From: Morinoia aosen
Taxonomy: Eukaryota > Arthropoda > Malacostraca > Amphipoda > Talitridae
NCBI GenBank assembly: GCA_030386875.1
Contig: CM059569.1
Location: 41,579,842-41,643,841, forward strand
DNA length: 64,000 nucleotides
Direction: 5' to 3'
The notes beneath the pieces are model-generated. The model was given only the letters and a program-made list of their open reading frames with translations. It was not told the DNA's origin and searched no databases. The position numbers and the translations under genes are program-made. Positions 24,201-30,185 of the stretch are shown piece after piece (position 1 is the stretch's first letter; every line of letters starts with the position of its first letter).

Positions 24201-27200
24201 TACAGTCGTCTTTTATTTACGTTTTACCAGGTTTACCAAGCTGCCACTGGCCTCGTTTACATGCAGTCTTCTTTTCTTTGTGTTTTCCCAGGTTTACGAA
24301 GCTGTCGGTGGCCGCAGCCAAGTGAATGTATCAGCTCCCGAAGCCAGTTTTTTGCTCGAGGGTCTCACTCCTGGACTCGATTACATCATCAAAGTTTCTG
24401 CCATCAATCAGCTGGGCGAGAGTGACCCTGTCAAGCTTGACGCCGTCACCTACAAAATGGCAGAGAACAGGATGAGTCAGTATCTTAGGTTGATCACATT
24501 AATATTGAGGTGTGTGCTCATGTCCAGAGCACACGATCAGTCAGTACAAGAGATTGGTGTCATCAATATCCAGGCGCAGGCACTTGCCCAAAACACACGA
24601 TGAATTTTCATCTGTAAATCGAATGGTTGAAATGCTGAATGGAGGATAGTGGATTGAACTCTAGGTCTCATAATCGGTAGTAGACTGTAAGTTTGCACTG
24701 CAAAACAATTTTATGATGATTTATTTGCAGATTTAGTGCTTCTGCGCTTTCACTTTCAAAGAGTAGACATTTTTAGATAATGTAGGACTCATAATCGATA
24801 CAAGACTCTAAGTAAGCACTGCAAGACAATCTTCCGATGAATTATTTGAAATTTTATGCTACTTCCCCTTACTTTAAGAAAATACACATTTTTAGATGGT
24901 GTAACGCTGTTGAATTGACGGTAAACCAACTACGCTTCATTCATTGGAGTCTAGGATGTCGTATTTGAAGTCCACTGTTCAGCTTTACGACGTTCGATAG
25001 GAGTTCCATTATTCCTCGATCGCTCAATTATAACTCCGAACAAACAAACGCAGAAAGTTTGAAATACTTAAATTTATTGTGTGATAGCGCATGTACACTG
25101 GTGGGTAAAAGTTTTCCCTCCCGGAGAATAATCTCTGTAAAATAAAACGGACGATGAAAATACATTAATAATAACAACTGAGAAGACACGCGCAATTATA
25201 CACGTGTCTATCAAAAGATACACGAACAAATTAAAACAGACTGGAGAGGGTGATATTTCTCAATATTTACCTAATAATTGTCGAACTTATTCGTATTCTT
25301 CATCATTTCAGGAGACGAGCAAGTGAGTAGCAGCGTAGGAAGCGTCAGCAACACTCACCCCAGAGCAGATGTGGTGGCGTCAGGCAACTTCTCGGCCGAG
25401 TTCAGCGCGGGTGCCCTACTAGGCGGGATCCTGATAATCCTGGGCGCCATCATATTTACGGTGTTGTTCCTGCGTTGCGCTGCTTTGCGTCGGGCTCGTA
25501 GAAGAAGAAACTCTAGAAGAGAAGATTCTCAAGCCAAAGACGAGGAAGGTGCGAGTTCTTCCAGAGAGAAAAGTAGTTTGGTGGTGACGACAGACGTCGG
25601 AGGGAGTTCGGTCACTGCCGGGGGAAGTTTATTATTCTTGCCGCCGCCTCCGTTGTTGCAAGAACAAGGCGATGATGAAGGGGTCGCTGCAAGAATGTTA
25701 CAAAGGATACCTCCAGGTGAGCACGTGGAATTTTGAATGAGCTGGTCGGTCGCCTGGCAGGAATTTTCCATAGCGAATCATAGCATGTGTTGTTGATGGA
25801 GACTGTGATAAAAGTAATTGTTTGTATCGTAAATTAAACTCATCACGGCTGTTAATATCTGATGAAATTATGAAATTTATCCGATCTCCAAGTTTTTCGA
25901 CGAATGAAACGAGGGTACTATATTGCAGGGTGATCCATCAGTAGAAGTACCATTATGGAAATCGGTAACAATATAACTATGCAACTCAAAGAGTACGAGA
26001 TATTTTAAAATGAATCTCACATCTGCTCTAAGAGTACATTACTGTGACACTTGAAACGTTTCCATCTAGGCTGAACCTTATCTCGTGGAAATTTTAAGCT
26101 GAGACTCAACATTTCTTGGAACAACTTGAATTCTAGCATTATTTAGAACGGTTCGCTGTCTGCCGCAGCGTTGTTTGTGTGTTGTGAATCAGGATTCTTT
26201 CAATGTAGAGTTCTTATCATTTATACTTTTTTCATGACTTCTATGACCACCAATAATTATTCTGTTTTTATTTTGCCCGGTAATAATTGCTCTATTGCAG
26301 TGGGAGAAATGCTTTAAGATATTGGCACTACGCACCTATTCTAAGGATTAAATTTAGACTATTAAGAACAATGTGTTAGATTGTTGGTGAATCAGATATA
26401 GGTACTTCAATAAATTTCAAATCTTACCTTTCATATAAAATCTTTCAAAAATCTTTTTGTATCATAGTTTTTTGGCTCGATTTGTCAAAAGGGCGACCCT
26501 CTTATAGACCACCCAGTAGAACATTGAGGATTTTTTTTTTAAATTTTCAAATAAAACGAAAAATAAAAAATTTCTCAAATCCCAAGTATTGTTGAAATTG
26601 TGATAGTCGATGGTTGCCCCAACCGCTATTGATGTTACCAAGGCACTCTAAATCAAAATTAGGCTGTGGGCATGAAACATCTTGCAAAGAATTAAAGGAA
26701 TTAGAAGGAAAAGAATTGAAATAAATCACACATTTCAAAATCATACAAATATACTAGTTTTCAACGTCTACGATGTTGAAGATATTTGTATATCTTTTAA
26801 CGAATAGAATCTGTTTTGAGACGGTACGTAGGAATATTTTCCGAAAGTTGTATCTCGATTAACAAGTTCAAAACACCTTACTTCTAAAATCAGAGTGATC
26901 GTTTAGTCGCAAAAATTCAAGTTTCAACAACTTGAAATATAAAACTTTTAACTCACTATCCTCACAACTCGGAAAGGTACTGCTCATTAAGCAAAAAAAA
27001 AATCATTTAGAAATATACCTAGAGAAGACGGCTTTAAAGATTGTTTAAAAAAATTACCCAAATGCCAGAATCAAAACTTTCACTTGCATTTGATGTTTCT
27101 TTTTCCTTCAGATTCTGAAACGCCATTCGAGATACCAAACCTGTCGCTGCACCACATAGAGGGCGCCCCGCCTTTGTTACGTCAGCAAGTGTGTGGCAGT

Positions 27201-29668
27201 TGTGTGAGTAACGTGTAGCCTTCAACGATACTCAGTATCACTGATGCCAGTTGTTTTTTTTTATCACAATTTGGAAAATGATATCGTCTGCATGCTCTGG
27301 GTTCAGAAGTTAATATAACTGCCATTCTCTAATATGCTTGAAAGTCACATGAATTTTGGCAGATTTGAAACTTTGCATCTACGTTAGCCAAATGCACTCT
27401 CACACAAACTTTCCAAGTTTCTTCTTTGGATCAAAGTTCGGTATCTTTACGATGGAAGAAGTTTTATGGAATCACACTATCTGAACAAACAAATTAACTC
27501 AGCAGCTGTTAAATGGATGAAAATGACTTCATTTTTAAAACTCTTGTTTGAAGTGAAAGTTTTCAACATATTAAGATCAGCAATATTGGAAACTACACAC
27601 AAAAAACCAGAATCATTGGAGTTGGGTATAAGGTTGTACCTTTTCTGTACGTGTGTGTGTGAATGACAGACTAGGGTGTGACTAGGATGTGTTTAACTCC
27701 AGTCAGAATATTCGGGAACATAAACGTTATGACCTTATAGTAGACCATATTTTTCAAAATAAAAATGTAATGAAATTTTGTACCGTGGATGCACGGGGCT
27801 TCAAAAATATTCAAGATGAGAGAAAAATTTGCCCTGAATAACTTTTTCTCGAGAGTGCAATGGTTTTTGGACCGAGTGTAATCCGTGGTAGAAAATGTTT
27901 GGAGAGCTGTTTTTCATAAATCATACTAATTTAAAGACATTAGGAAAATGAACAAACCTACTGAAGAATCAAAGTGATGAAGATGATCATGACATCGACA
28001 AAATAGTTACAACAACAAATACGCCGGCAATTATAACATTGTTGGTCTTTTTATACTCTGATGAGAAAATAATGCGAATTAAATTTTGAAAGAAGATACT
28101 TTTTTAAAAATTTATCTTGCCCGAAGGAACATTCATGAATATTTATTCTAACATAAGGAACATTCATGAATTTTTATTCGGCCATAAGGAACACTCATGA
28201 ATTTTTATTCGGCCATTAGGAACATTAATGAATTTTGATTTACTCGTACCAAACATTCATAAATTTTTGTTTACACGTAACGAACATTCCTTAATTTTGG
28301 TTTACCCGTAGAGAACATTCCTTAATTTTGGTTTGCCTGTCACGAACATTCATTAATTTTGGTTTGCCCATAACGAACATTTAGTAATTTTGGTTTGCCT
28401 ATAACGAGCATTCATTGATTTTGTTTGCCTGTGACGAACATTCATTAATTTTGGTTTGCCCGTAACGAACATTCCTTAATTTTTGTCTACCCGTAACGAA
28501 CATTCATTAACTTTTGTTTGCCTGTAACGGACATTCATTAATTTTGGTTTGCCCGTAACGAACATTCCTTAATATGGTTTACCCGTAACGAACATTCATT
28601 AATTTTGGTTTACCCGTAACGAACATTCGTTAATTTGGTTTAACCGTAACGAACATTCATTAATTTTGGAACATAAGAAACATTTGGTACATTTATGAAT
28701 TTTTGTCGTGCTGCAATAGCTAGCGCAGCAGGCCCAGAGTGCAGGAGTTATCGCACCAACAATCCGCTCAACTTCACCCCCATCTTTAATCCGCTTCCGT
28801 GCTCCACGCGGTCACTTGCCTCTTTAGCGAAATGAATTCCGTGTAAATTCTTCAACGTCTAGCCCTTCTGTGTTCTAAATTATCGGAATATTTACCACCT
28901 AAACAATGGAGATGTACACAAATTGTGGTGGAATTTTTCATTCTTTTGAACAGCTTACCTGGTGTTTTCAACAATTTTCATCGAATTTATGTTACATTCG
29001 AATGAGCATTTTGATAGTTCCTGCATAATTATACCTTTAGTATTAGTTTGCAAAAATTGTTGGTAAAGTAAAACATACATTGTTATTATTATTCAAATTT
29101 ATATTACTTAGCGAATATTTTATATCACTTATATGTACTCCCGTATGTTACATGATGGAATAACTCATTTTTTTCCGACCAAGTTTAAAAATTACTAATT
29201 TCAAAATTTATGCTGTATCGCTTTAATTAAGTTATGAAAATATGACCAGGGATAATTACCAATGACTAGTAAGTGATGCTGACCAGAGCAGAATCATTTT
29301 TGAAATCAGTGATAACTACAATCAAATGAAATCTATAAATAAAAATTACTCGTTCACTTTTACATATCTCAGAGTACAAAGTTTGAATAACATACATGCA
29401 TGCCTAATTTACCACGTCGATATGTTTCCTTTCCAGCGTATACATAATACTGCCTAATTTAACATATCGAAATGTTTCCTTTCCAGCGTATTACATAATA
29501 CTGCCTAATTTAACATATCGAAATGTTTTCTTTCCAGCATATGACAGATCAGACGTTGTGAGTGGAACATCGCCTTTAAGCATCAGTTTCATGGTTCCAT
29601 CTGCCGAGCTGCATCGATACAGCGCACATTTTTCCACAGAAAGCTTTTATCAGCCTTTTCTAGCGTAA
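2..29668 (+). CDS. Sidestep-family transmembrane Ig receptor (spliced gene, 5' end outside window)
   Basis: Coding exons that I joined by splice signals and phase: <1-266, 1936-2090, 6166-6310, 7222-7349, 11986-12145, 13284-13463, 18965-19090, 20643-20755, 24292-24475, 25312-25716, then 27112-27203 and/or 29538-29668. The joined product reads second half of Ig2, Ig3, Ig4, Ig5, one FN3 domain, a transmembrane helix, and a basic then Ser/Pro-rich cytoplasmic tail. That is the known order of arthropod Sidestep proteins (five Ig, one FN3, one TM), which sit on the cell surface and bind Beat-family receptors during axon guidance. Family assignment rests on recalled family motifs, such as LRPL after Ig2, GSRPEANITW in Ig3, SNVEGDAKSPP in Ig4, QDYGSLQCWAQN in Ig5 and GGFDGGLKQ in FN3. 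Signal peptide, Ig1 and half of Ig2 are missing to the left. Which Sidestep paralogue this is cannot be told here. About 620 residues lie in the window before the alternative C-termini. Confidence 0.9.
267..1935 (+). other. Intron 1
   Basis: AT-rich intron of 1669 bp with donor GTGAGT at 267 and acceptor TTACTTGCAG ending at 1935. The first 1.2 kb show nothing I recognise. The last 400 bp are a three-copy duplication that includes the acceptor (separate entry). Confidence 0.8.
1520..1960. repeat. Triplicated acceptor region of exon 2 (133 and 145 bp period)
   Basis: Three diverged copies share a block reading ATGATGTCAATT, then ATACCATGTT, GAAGGAAGCATTCAGAA, AGAGCTAACCCCGACCC, a pyrimidine stretch and an AG. 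The AGs end at 1657, 1790 and 1935, and only the last leads into the real exon. Copy 2 also contains the first exon bases (TGAGACCG against the true TGCGACCG), so the duplication spans the splice junction itself. Confidence 0.85.
1936..2090 (+). CDS. Exon 2: first half of Ig3
   Basis: Starts in phase 1 and ends in phase 0 before the strong donor GTGAGT at 2091. Translation L-RPLTTRLLGAPKQLRVGQ, then AYNIKCITTGSRPEANITWT, carries the B-strand cysteine (IKC) and the C-strand tryptophan (ITW) of an Ig domain. The GSRPEANITW segment closely follows the Sidestep pattern GSRPPAxITW. Two upstream decoy copies of the acceptor exist at 1657 and 1790. Confidence 0.92.
2890..3270. repeat. Degenerate ~36-bp tandem array
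   Basis: About eight to ten diverged units built around a GGTCTGCAAATAGAGCAG-like core, each followed by a TTTTTTGA or CTTCTGGC spacer. Short open frames on the minus strand (2856-3204) come from this repetition and are not genes. Confidence 0.75.
3790..3935. repeat. Short ~50-bp tandem repeat, three copies
   Basis: Three diverged units each contain GATAC(C/T)(T/C)AAAT followed by ACCGTAGACTTAA or ACCGTAGATTTA. No function is apparent. Confidence 0.6.
5530..5620. repeat. Two-copy ~48-bp tandem repeat
   Basis: Two units share ACACGTG, ATAA or TTAAT, then AGAAAGT and ATTACTGA or GTTACTGA. This is a simple local duplication inside intron 2. Confidence 0.6.
5988..6190. repeat. Duplicated acceptor and exon 3 start (104-bp period)
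   Basis: The acceptor TTTCATGTGAGCAG and first exon bases ACGGAACACAACCTGAA at 6048-6078 are repeated 104 bp downstream as the true junction TTTCATTTGAGCAG then ACGGAACACAGCCTGAA. Upstream similarity covers TTAGTTACTCCC and ATTTACAACCT-like blocks. Confidence 0.9.
6166..6310 (+). CDS. Exon 3: second half of Ig3
   Basis: Starts in phase 0 and ends in phase 1 before donor GTGAGG at 6311. Translation TEHSLNMSLSSVRLTAERR, then IHGQRLTCTAVNHLFPSQ, ends with LLLNVT. It has the E/F/G strands with the second Ig cysteine (LTC) and the LNV-T linker typical before a Y-PP segment, which the next exon supplies. A decoy copy of its acceptor and first 17 bases lies 104 bp upstream. Confidence 0.92.
6311..7221 (+). 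other. Intron 3
   Basis: Intron of 911 bp. It has donor GTGAGG and acceptor TTTTCCCTCGCAG. It is AT-rich, with a small run of AAAATGCAATTAA-like units near 6755-6810. Nothing else is seen in it. Confidence 0.8.
7222..7349 (+). CDS. Exon 4: first half of Ig4
   Basis: Phase 1 to phase 0. Translation Y-PPVASLELGRGVASVVRE, then GEDVYFNCMVDSNPPTYKIS and WFHE, has the FNC cysteine and SWF tryptophan of an Ig domain. The donor GAG|GTGAGA at 7350 is the first member of a nine-copy array. Reading through this donor meets a stop codon at 7371, so only the first donor keeps the frame open. Confidence 0.93.
7350..8085. repeat. 79-bp minisatellite beginning at the exon 4 donor
   Basis: About nine units in near-perfect 79-bp register, each starting at a GT: 7350 (true donor), 7429, 7508, 7587, 7666, 7745, 7824, 7903, 7982 and a degenerate 8063. 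Eight of the ten sites keep GTGAGAC and two have GTTAGAC. The bases before GT are GAG or GTG. Each complete unit also contains ACATTTGTAGAGTTACTTAG and GAGTGAATTGATGG. An isolated partial copy with the same donor motif lies at 8340-8410. Confidence 0.97.
8473..8518. repeat. Palindrome made from inverted pieces of the 79-bp unit
   Basis: GCTAAGTAACTCTACAT (reverse complement of the minisatellite core) is followed directly by ATGTAGAATAAACTTAACTT (forward orientation, diverged). Together they form an imperfect palindrome centred at about 8494. Confidence 0.7.
11986..12145 (+). CDS. Exon 5: second half of Ig4
   Basis: Phase 0 to phase 1. Translation NTPLVHSPSQGVVVSGQSLA, then LQDVKREKAGKYVCSASNVE and GDAKSPPVMLQVS, is the E-G strand part of an Ig domain with the YVC cysteine. 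It carries the ASNVEGD-SPPV sequence typical of Sidestep proteins. Donor GTGAGT at 12146 is followed by a small tandem array. Confidence 0.94.
12146..12290. repeat. 45-47-bp tandem array beginning at the exon 5 donor
   Basis: Three units plus a stub start at 12146 (true donor, GTGAGTTGCCCCGACCGTTG), 12193, 12238 and 12283. The later units read GTGGTTGTCTCGACCGTTG, so the donor consensus is lost in the copies. Confidence 0.88.
12525..12555. repeat. Perfect 13-bp hairpin
   Basis: GTTTATTTTCCTC, then AAAAC, then GAGGAAAATAAAC: a perfect stem with a five-base loop inside intron 5. Confidence 0.85.
13284..13463 (+). CDS. Exon 6: first half of Ig5
   Basis: Phase 1 to phase 1, donor GTAACA at 13464. 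Translation Y-APICASDTESPQVLASG, then IGQTLNVSCSVVASPSDVKF and SWVFNNSVTSERVPVERVYN. It has the VSC cysteine and SWVF tryptophan, and the YAPICA opening seen in this family. The join with exon 7 creates a glutamate (G|AG). Confidence 0.92.
15250..15710. repeat. 16-bp minisatellite CCCTCACACCACACTG
   Basis: About 28 units, with CCATACTTCCCTC variants scattered through them. Because 16 is not a multiple of three, the array is read as a 16-residue His/Thr/Pro/Leu/Ser repeat in every forward frame. The long open frames across 15101-15894 are therefore artefacts. Confidence 0.97.
15877..16215. repeat. Dispersed repeat, copy A
   Basis: Shares an ordered series of blocks with 17425-17692: ATGTTTCCGGGTGCATAA, TGTGGCCTTTTAGAG, AATTTTGAA, GAATAAATG, CAATCTG and AAATGCGT, ending in TTTCTTCAG. 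The copies are in the same orientation and visibly diverged. This may be an old interspersed element or a segmental duplication. Confidence 0.7.
16837..17165. repeat. 94-96-bp tandem array, 3.5 copies
   Basis: Units start at 16837, 16931, 17025 and 17121 with AATTAATTTGGTGTACTTAT and contain AACTGAATAGAGAACACGAA and GCTCAGAAATCTTAA. The last unit is incomplete. Confidence 0.92.
17425..17692. repeat. Dispersed repeat, copy B
   Basis: Partner of the copy at 15877-16215, about 1.55 kb downstream in the same orientation. See that entry for the shared blocks. Confidence 0.7.
18365..18470. repeat. 13-bp array TTATAACTACTGA
   Basis: About eight units of GATTATAACTACT with single-base variants. It is a simple AT-rich minisatellite in intron 6. 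Confidence 0.92.
18965..19090 (+). CDS. Exon 7: second half of Ig5
   Basis: Phase 1 to phase 1 between acceptor TATGTTGCCCTGCAG and donor GCAG|GTACAA. Translation GGWSGVMFVARAQQDYGSLQ, then CWAQNAVGKMEKPCLFHVVP and AG, carries the Ig second cysteine (LQC). The sequence QDYGxLxCWAxNxxGxxxxPCxFHxxPAG is a strong Sidestep signature leading into the FN3 domain. The exon is GC-rich compared with its introns. Confidence 0.95.
19091..19300. repeat. 40-43-bp tandem array beginning at the exon 7 donor
   Basis: Five units start at GTAC sites at 19091 (true donor), 19131, 19174, 19215 and 19256. Each contains TCTAACGTAATCTA-like sequence. The units at 19174 and 19256 recreate CGCAG|GTAC exactly as at the real exon end, and the other two have CGAG|GTAC and ACTG|GTAC. 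Confidence 0.93.
19091..20642 (+). other. Intron 7
   Basis: Intron of 1552 bp ending in CATATTCCTGCCAG. Apart from the donor-linked array, I see unique AT-rich sequence with a GC-richer patch at 19715-19930. No coding segment is seen. Confidence 0.78.
20643..20755 (+). CDS. Exon 8: first half of FN3 domain
   Basis: Phase 1 to phase 0, donor AGG|GTACGT at 20756. Translation G-RPDSPMNCSVINKTYDS, then LVVTCIGGFDGGLKQSFVAR, is the A-C' strand portion of the family's FN3 domain. The phrase VTCIGGFDGGLKQSF matches the Sidestep pattern of C-x-x-G-F/Y-DGGLxQxF. It joins VYEAVGG in exon 9 without changing frame. Confidence 0.93.
21788..21989. mobile_element. hAT-like foldback MITE, ~202 bp
   Basis: Ends are TTAGGGCTGTGAC and GTCGCAGCCCTA, giving a terminal inverted repeat beginning TAGGGCTG, known from hAT elements. 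Flanks GTCATAAG (21780-21787) and GTCATAAC (21990-21997) agree at seven of eight bases, the size expected of a hAT target-site duplication. Each end folds on itself (AGGGCTGTGAC paired with GTCGCAGCCCT), and the centre is a further inverted repeat (CCCTAATAATCA and TGATTATTAGGG). It carries no coding capacity. Confidence 0.8.
22436..22678. repeat. ~62-bp tandem array, four copies
   Basis: Units contain AAGAAACGAAACA, CAATCTGAAGGACGT, TATTGATAAT and AAAATGAACGATAAGA. The copies at 22500-22675 are very alike. Confidence 0.9.
22695..23250. repeat. 34-bp GC-rich minisatellite, ~16 copies
   Basis: Nearly identical units contain TTTGTTGCAGGAGTGTGAGG and CATGGCTGCGGGCC. One unit has AAAGTTGCAG in place of TTTGTTGCAG and two have CGTGG. 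Every unit contains an acceptor-like TTGTTGCAG. All minus-strand frames are open across it (22604-23356), which is a property of the repeat and not evidence of a gene. Confidence 0.97.
23865..24165. repeat. ~41-bp pyrimidine-rich array upstream of exon 9
   Basis: About seven units of ACGGTCTTCTTTTCTTTAAT followed by CTTCATTTCTATAGTTTTCAT. It merges into the 61-bp units that contain the exon 9 acceptor, and shares with them the GTCTTCTTTTCTTT core. Confidence 0.93.
24166..24325. repeat. Triplicated acceptor and exon 9 start (61-bp period)
   Basis: GTTTACGAAGCTGTCGG starts at 24170, GTTTACCAAGCTGCCACTGG at 24231, and the true exon GTTTACGAAGCTGTCGGTGG at 24292. Spacings are exactly 61 bp. The middle copy is preceded by a usable-looking TTTTACCAG, while the first has TTTTTCGG and lacks an AG. 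Because 61 is not a multiple of three, use of the middle acceptor would shift the frame. Confidence 0.95.
24292..24475 (+). CDS. Exon 9: second half of FN3 domain
   Basis: Phase 0 to phase 1. Translation VYEAVGGRSQVNVSAPEASF, then LLEGLTPGLDYIIKVSAINQ, LGESDPVKLDAVTYKMAENR and M. It has the FN3 Gly-L-x-P-G-x-x-Y motif (GLTPGLDY) and the NxxGxS/D-P ending (NQLGESDP). I place the 3' end at ATGA|GTCAGT (24476), because only this site gives phase 1 and joins exon 10 as an arginine. The donor has C at +3, which is weaker than its neighbours. A copy of this donor lies 64 bp downstream. Confidence 0.9.
24472..24600. repeat. 64-bp duplication beginning at the exon 9 donor
   Basis: Two diverged units start at ATGA|GTCAGTA (24472) and ATCA|GTCAGTA (24536). 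Each continues through TTGATCACATTAATAT or TTGGTGTCATCAATAT to GCACACGAT or ACACACGAT. Confidence 0.78.
24476..25311 (+). other. Intron 9
   Basis: Intron of 836 bp. It contains the donor-linked duplication and a second two-copy duplication of about 122 bp (24657-24905, sharing CTCATAATCG, AGACT(G/C)TAAGT, CACTGCAA and ACATTTTTAGAT). It ends at ATTCTTCATCATTTCAG. Confidence 0.8.
24657..24905. repeat. Two-copy ~122-bp tandem duplication
   Basis: Copies at about 24657-24782 and 24783-24905 share TAGGACTCATAATCG-like, CACTGCAAGACAAT-like, GATGAATTATTTG-like and CATTTTTAGAT blocks. Confidence 0.78.
25312..25716 (+). CDS. Exon 10: juxtamembrane, transmembrane helix and start of cytoplasmic tail
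   Basis: Phase 1 to phase 1 between ATTTCAG and CCAG|GTGAGC, 405 bp. After an extracellular linker (DEQVSSSVGSVSNTHPRADV) comes a hydrophobic helix, ALLGGILIILGAIIFTVLFL, at about 25413-25472. The basic stop-transfer stretch RCAALRRARRRRNSRRE follows, placing the C-terminus in the cytoplasm. The tail here is Ser/Glu-rich, then holds LFLPPPPLLQEQ, a proline run that could bind SH3 or EVH1 domains (inference). If the donor at 25717 were not used, translation would end at a stop at 25734 (GEHVEF). Confidence 0.93.
25717..27111 (+). other. Intron 10
   Basis: Intron of 1395 bp with a strong acceptor tract (TTTCTTTTTCCTTCAG). It is AT-rich and has no clear tandem repeat. A GGGTGATCCATCAGTAG at 25930 and a loosely matching inverted sequence near 26500 hint at an eroded transposon but are not convincing. 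Confidence 0.7.
27112..27203 (+). CDS. Exon 11 (probable): cytoplasmic tail, possibly alternative C-terminus
   Basis: Follows the best pyrimidine tract of the gene and accepts phase 1 from exon 10 to give D-SETPFEIPNLSLHHIEG, then APPLLRQQVCGSC. The segment is GC-richer than its surroundings. Two donors overlap: GTGAGT at 27204 (phase 0) and GTGTGA at 27202 (phase 1). Without splicing it would end at a TAG at 27216 after SNV. Joined in phase 0 to the 29538 exon it ends HMTDQTL. Joined in phase 1 it continues in the longer frame of that exon. I do not recognise this tail. Confidence 0.6.
27204..29537 (+). other. Intron 11
   Basis: Intron (or intron part) of 2334 bp holding a large ~31-bp array at 28115-28690 and, at its end, a triplicated acceptor. 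The rest is AT-rich unique sequence. Confidence 0.65.
28115..28690. repeat. ~31-bp minisatellite, ~18 copies
   Basis: Units read GAACATTCATTAATTTTGGT then TTGCCCGTAAC with many single-base variants. The first units are longer (TTTTTATTCGGCCATAAG). There are no unique spacers, so this is not CRISPR-like. Confidence 0.93.
29401..29550. repeat. Triplicated acceptor of the last exon (50-51-bp period)
   Basis: TTTCCTTTCCAG followed by CGTATACATAATAC (acceptor end 29436), CGTATTACATAATAC (29486) and the true CATATGACAGATC (29537). Each is preceded by TGCCTAATTTAACATATCGA-like sequence. All three acceptors keep full pyrimidine tracts. Confidence 0.92.
29538..29668 (+). CDS. Last exon of window: C-terminal tail
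   Basis: Accepted in phase 1, directly from exon 10 or from the alternative donor of exon 11. It reads YDRSDVVSGTSPLSISFMVP, then SAELHRYSAHFSTESFYQPF and LA, with a stop at 29666. In phase 0 (from the GTGAGT donor of exon 11) it reads HMTDQTL and stops at 29559. The longer phase-1 frame and the equal phase of both exon 11 and this exon after exon 10 suggest alternative C-termini. Transcript data would be needed to choose. Confidence 0.6.
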
Positions 29669-29798
29669 AACCGCATCTGCAAAAACAGTCGCTCTCTGCT
29701 CAAGGACTTCTCGTGAACGCAAGCAACTGAGAGGAAGTGAAGCCCTCAATTTTCTAGCGTGTTGTATGTAATGACATTCTTTTGCAAAGAGGCAATAT

Positions 29799-29804
29799 AA
29801 TAAA
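29799..29804 (+). terminator. Candidate polyadenylation signal AATAAA
   Basis: First AATAAA, 131 bp after the long-frame stop codon, followed by a T-rich stretch. Confidence 0.5.
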
Positions 29805-30159
29805 ACTAGTTTTTTTTAAACCATTGTGCAGAACTTCGGTCGAAATCCCAGTTGTGATGATTTCAATGAGATTTTAGAAACTAGGTTGGAAATTTATCTG
29901 TTTTGAGCCGCATTCTGTCAGTGAAACTGTGAGTTAAGTTTCGTTTGTATAATATAATTGTACCTAATGTATTTTTTACAATTGCTACAGCAACTACAGG
30001 TTTTGTCATATTGTAAATATATGTATAAATCTAGACAGCTGTTGGTCTATAGCATTTATATGAGAAAGTATAGCCAGATAATGTATGGGTTCTTTATTAA
30101 AAGATTTAATAACTCAGAAATAAGTGTATTGAAAGAAAAATTGAGTGTCTATGTTGTGC

Positions 30160-30165
30160 AATAAA
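30160..30165 (+). terminator. Candidate distal polyadenylation signal AATAAA
   Basis: Second AATAAA about 360 bp further on, preceded by TGTTGTGC. Confidence 0.35.
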
Positions 30166-30185
30166 CAATTAGATTTGATAGACTT

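Larger units (their letters stand above)
20756..24291 (+). other. Intron 8
   Basis: Intron of 3536 bp. After weak repetition next to the donor (blocks at 20756, 20830 and 20919 sharing CTTTGCTTT and GCAAAATTAT), it holds a foldback MITE (21788-21989), a 62-bp array, a 34-bp array and the acceptor-linked arrays described separately. The segment 20950-21780 is unique AT-rich sequence. Confidence 0.78.
29669..30185 (+). other. Probable 3' UTR
   Basis: Non-coding sequence after the last stop, with AATAAA signals at 29799 and 30160. The first is followed by a T-run (CTAGTTTTTTTTAAACC), and either could be the cleavage site. No further exon is seen before the signals. Confidence 0.55.

Noticed and set aside
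25929-26515. DNA transposon with GGGTGATCCATCAGTAG ends
   Set aside because: The inverted partner near 26500 matches at only about 12 of 17 positions, and no target-site duplication is visible.
28115-28690. CRISPR-like regular repeat
   Set aside because: Units are contiguous and drift in sequence, with no unique spacers. The context is a eukaryotic intron.
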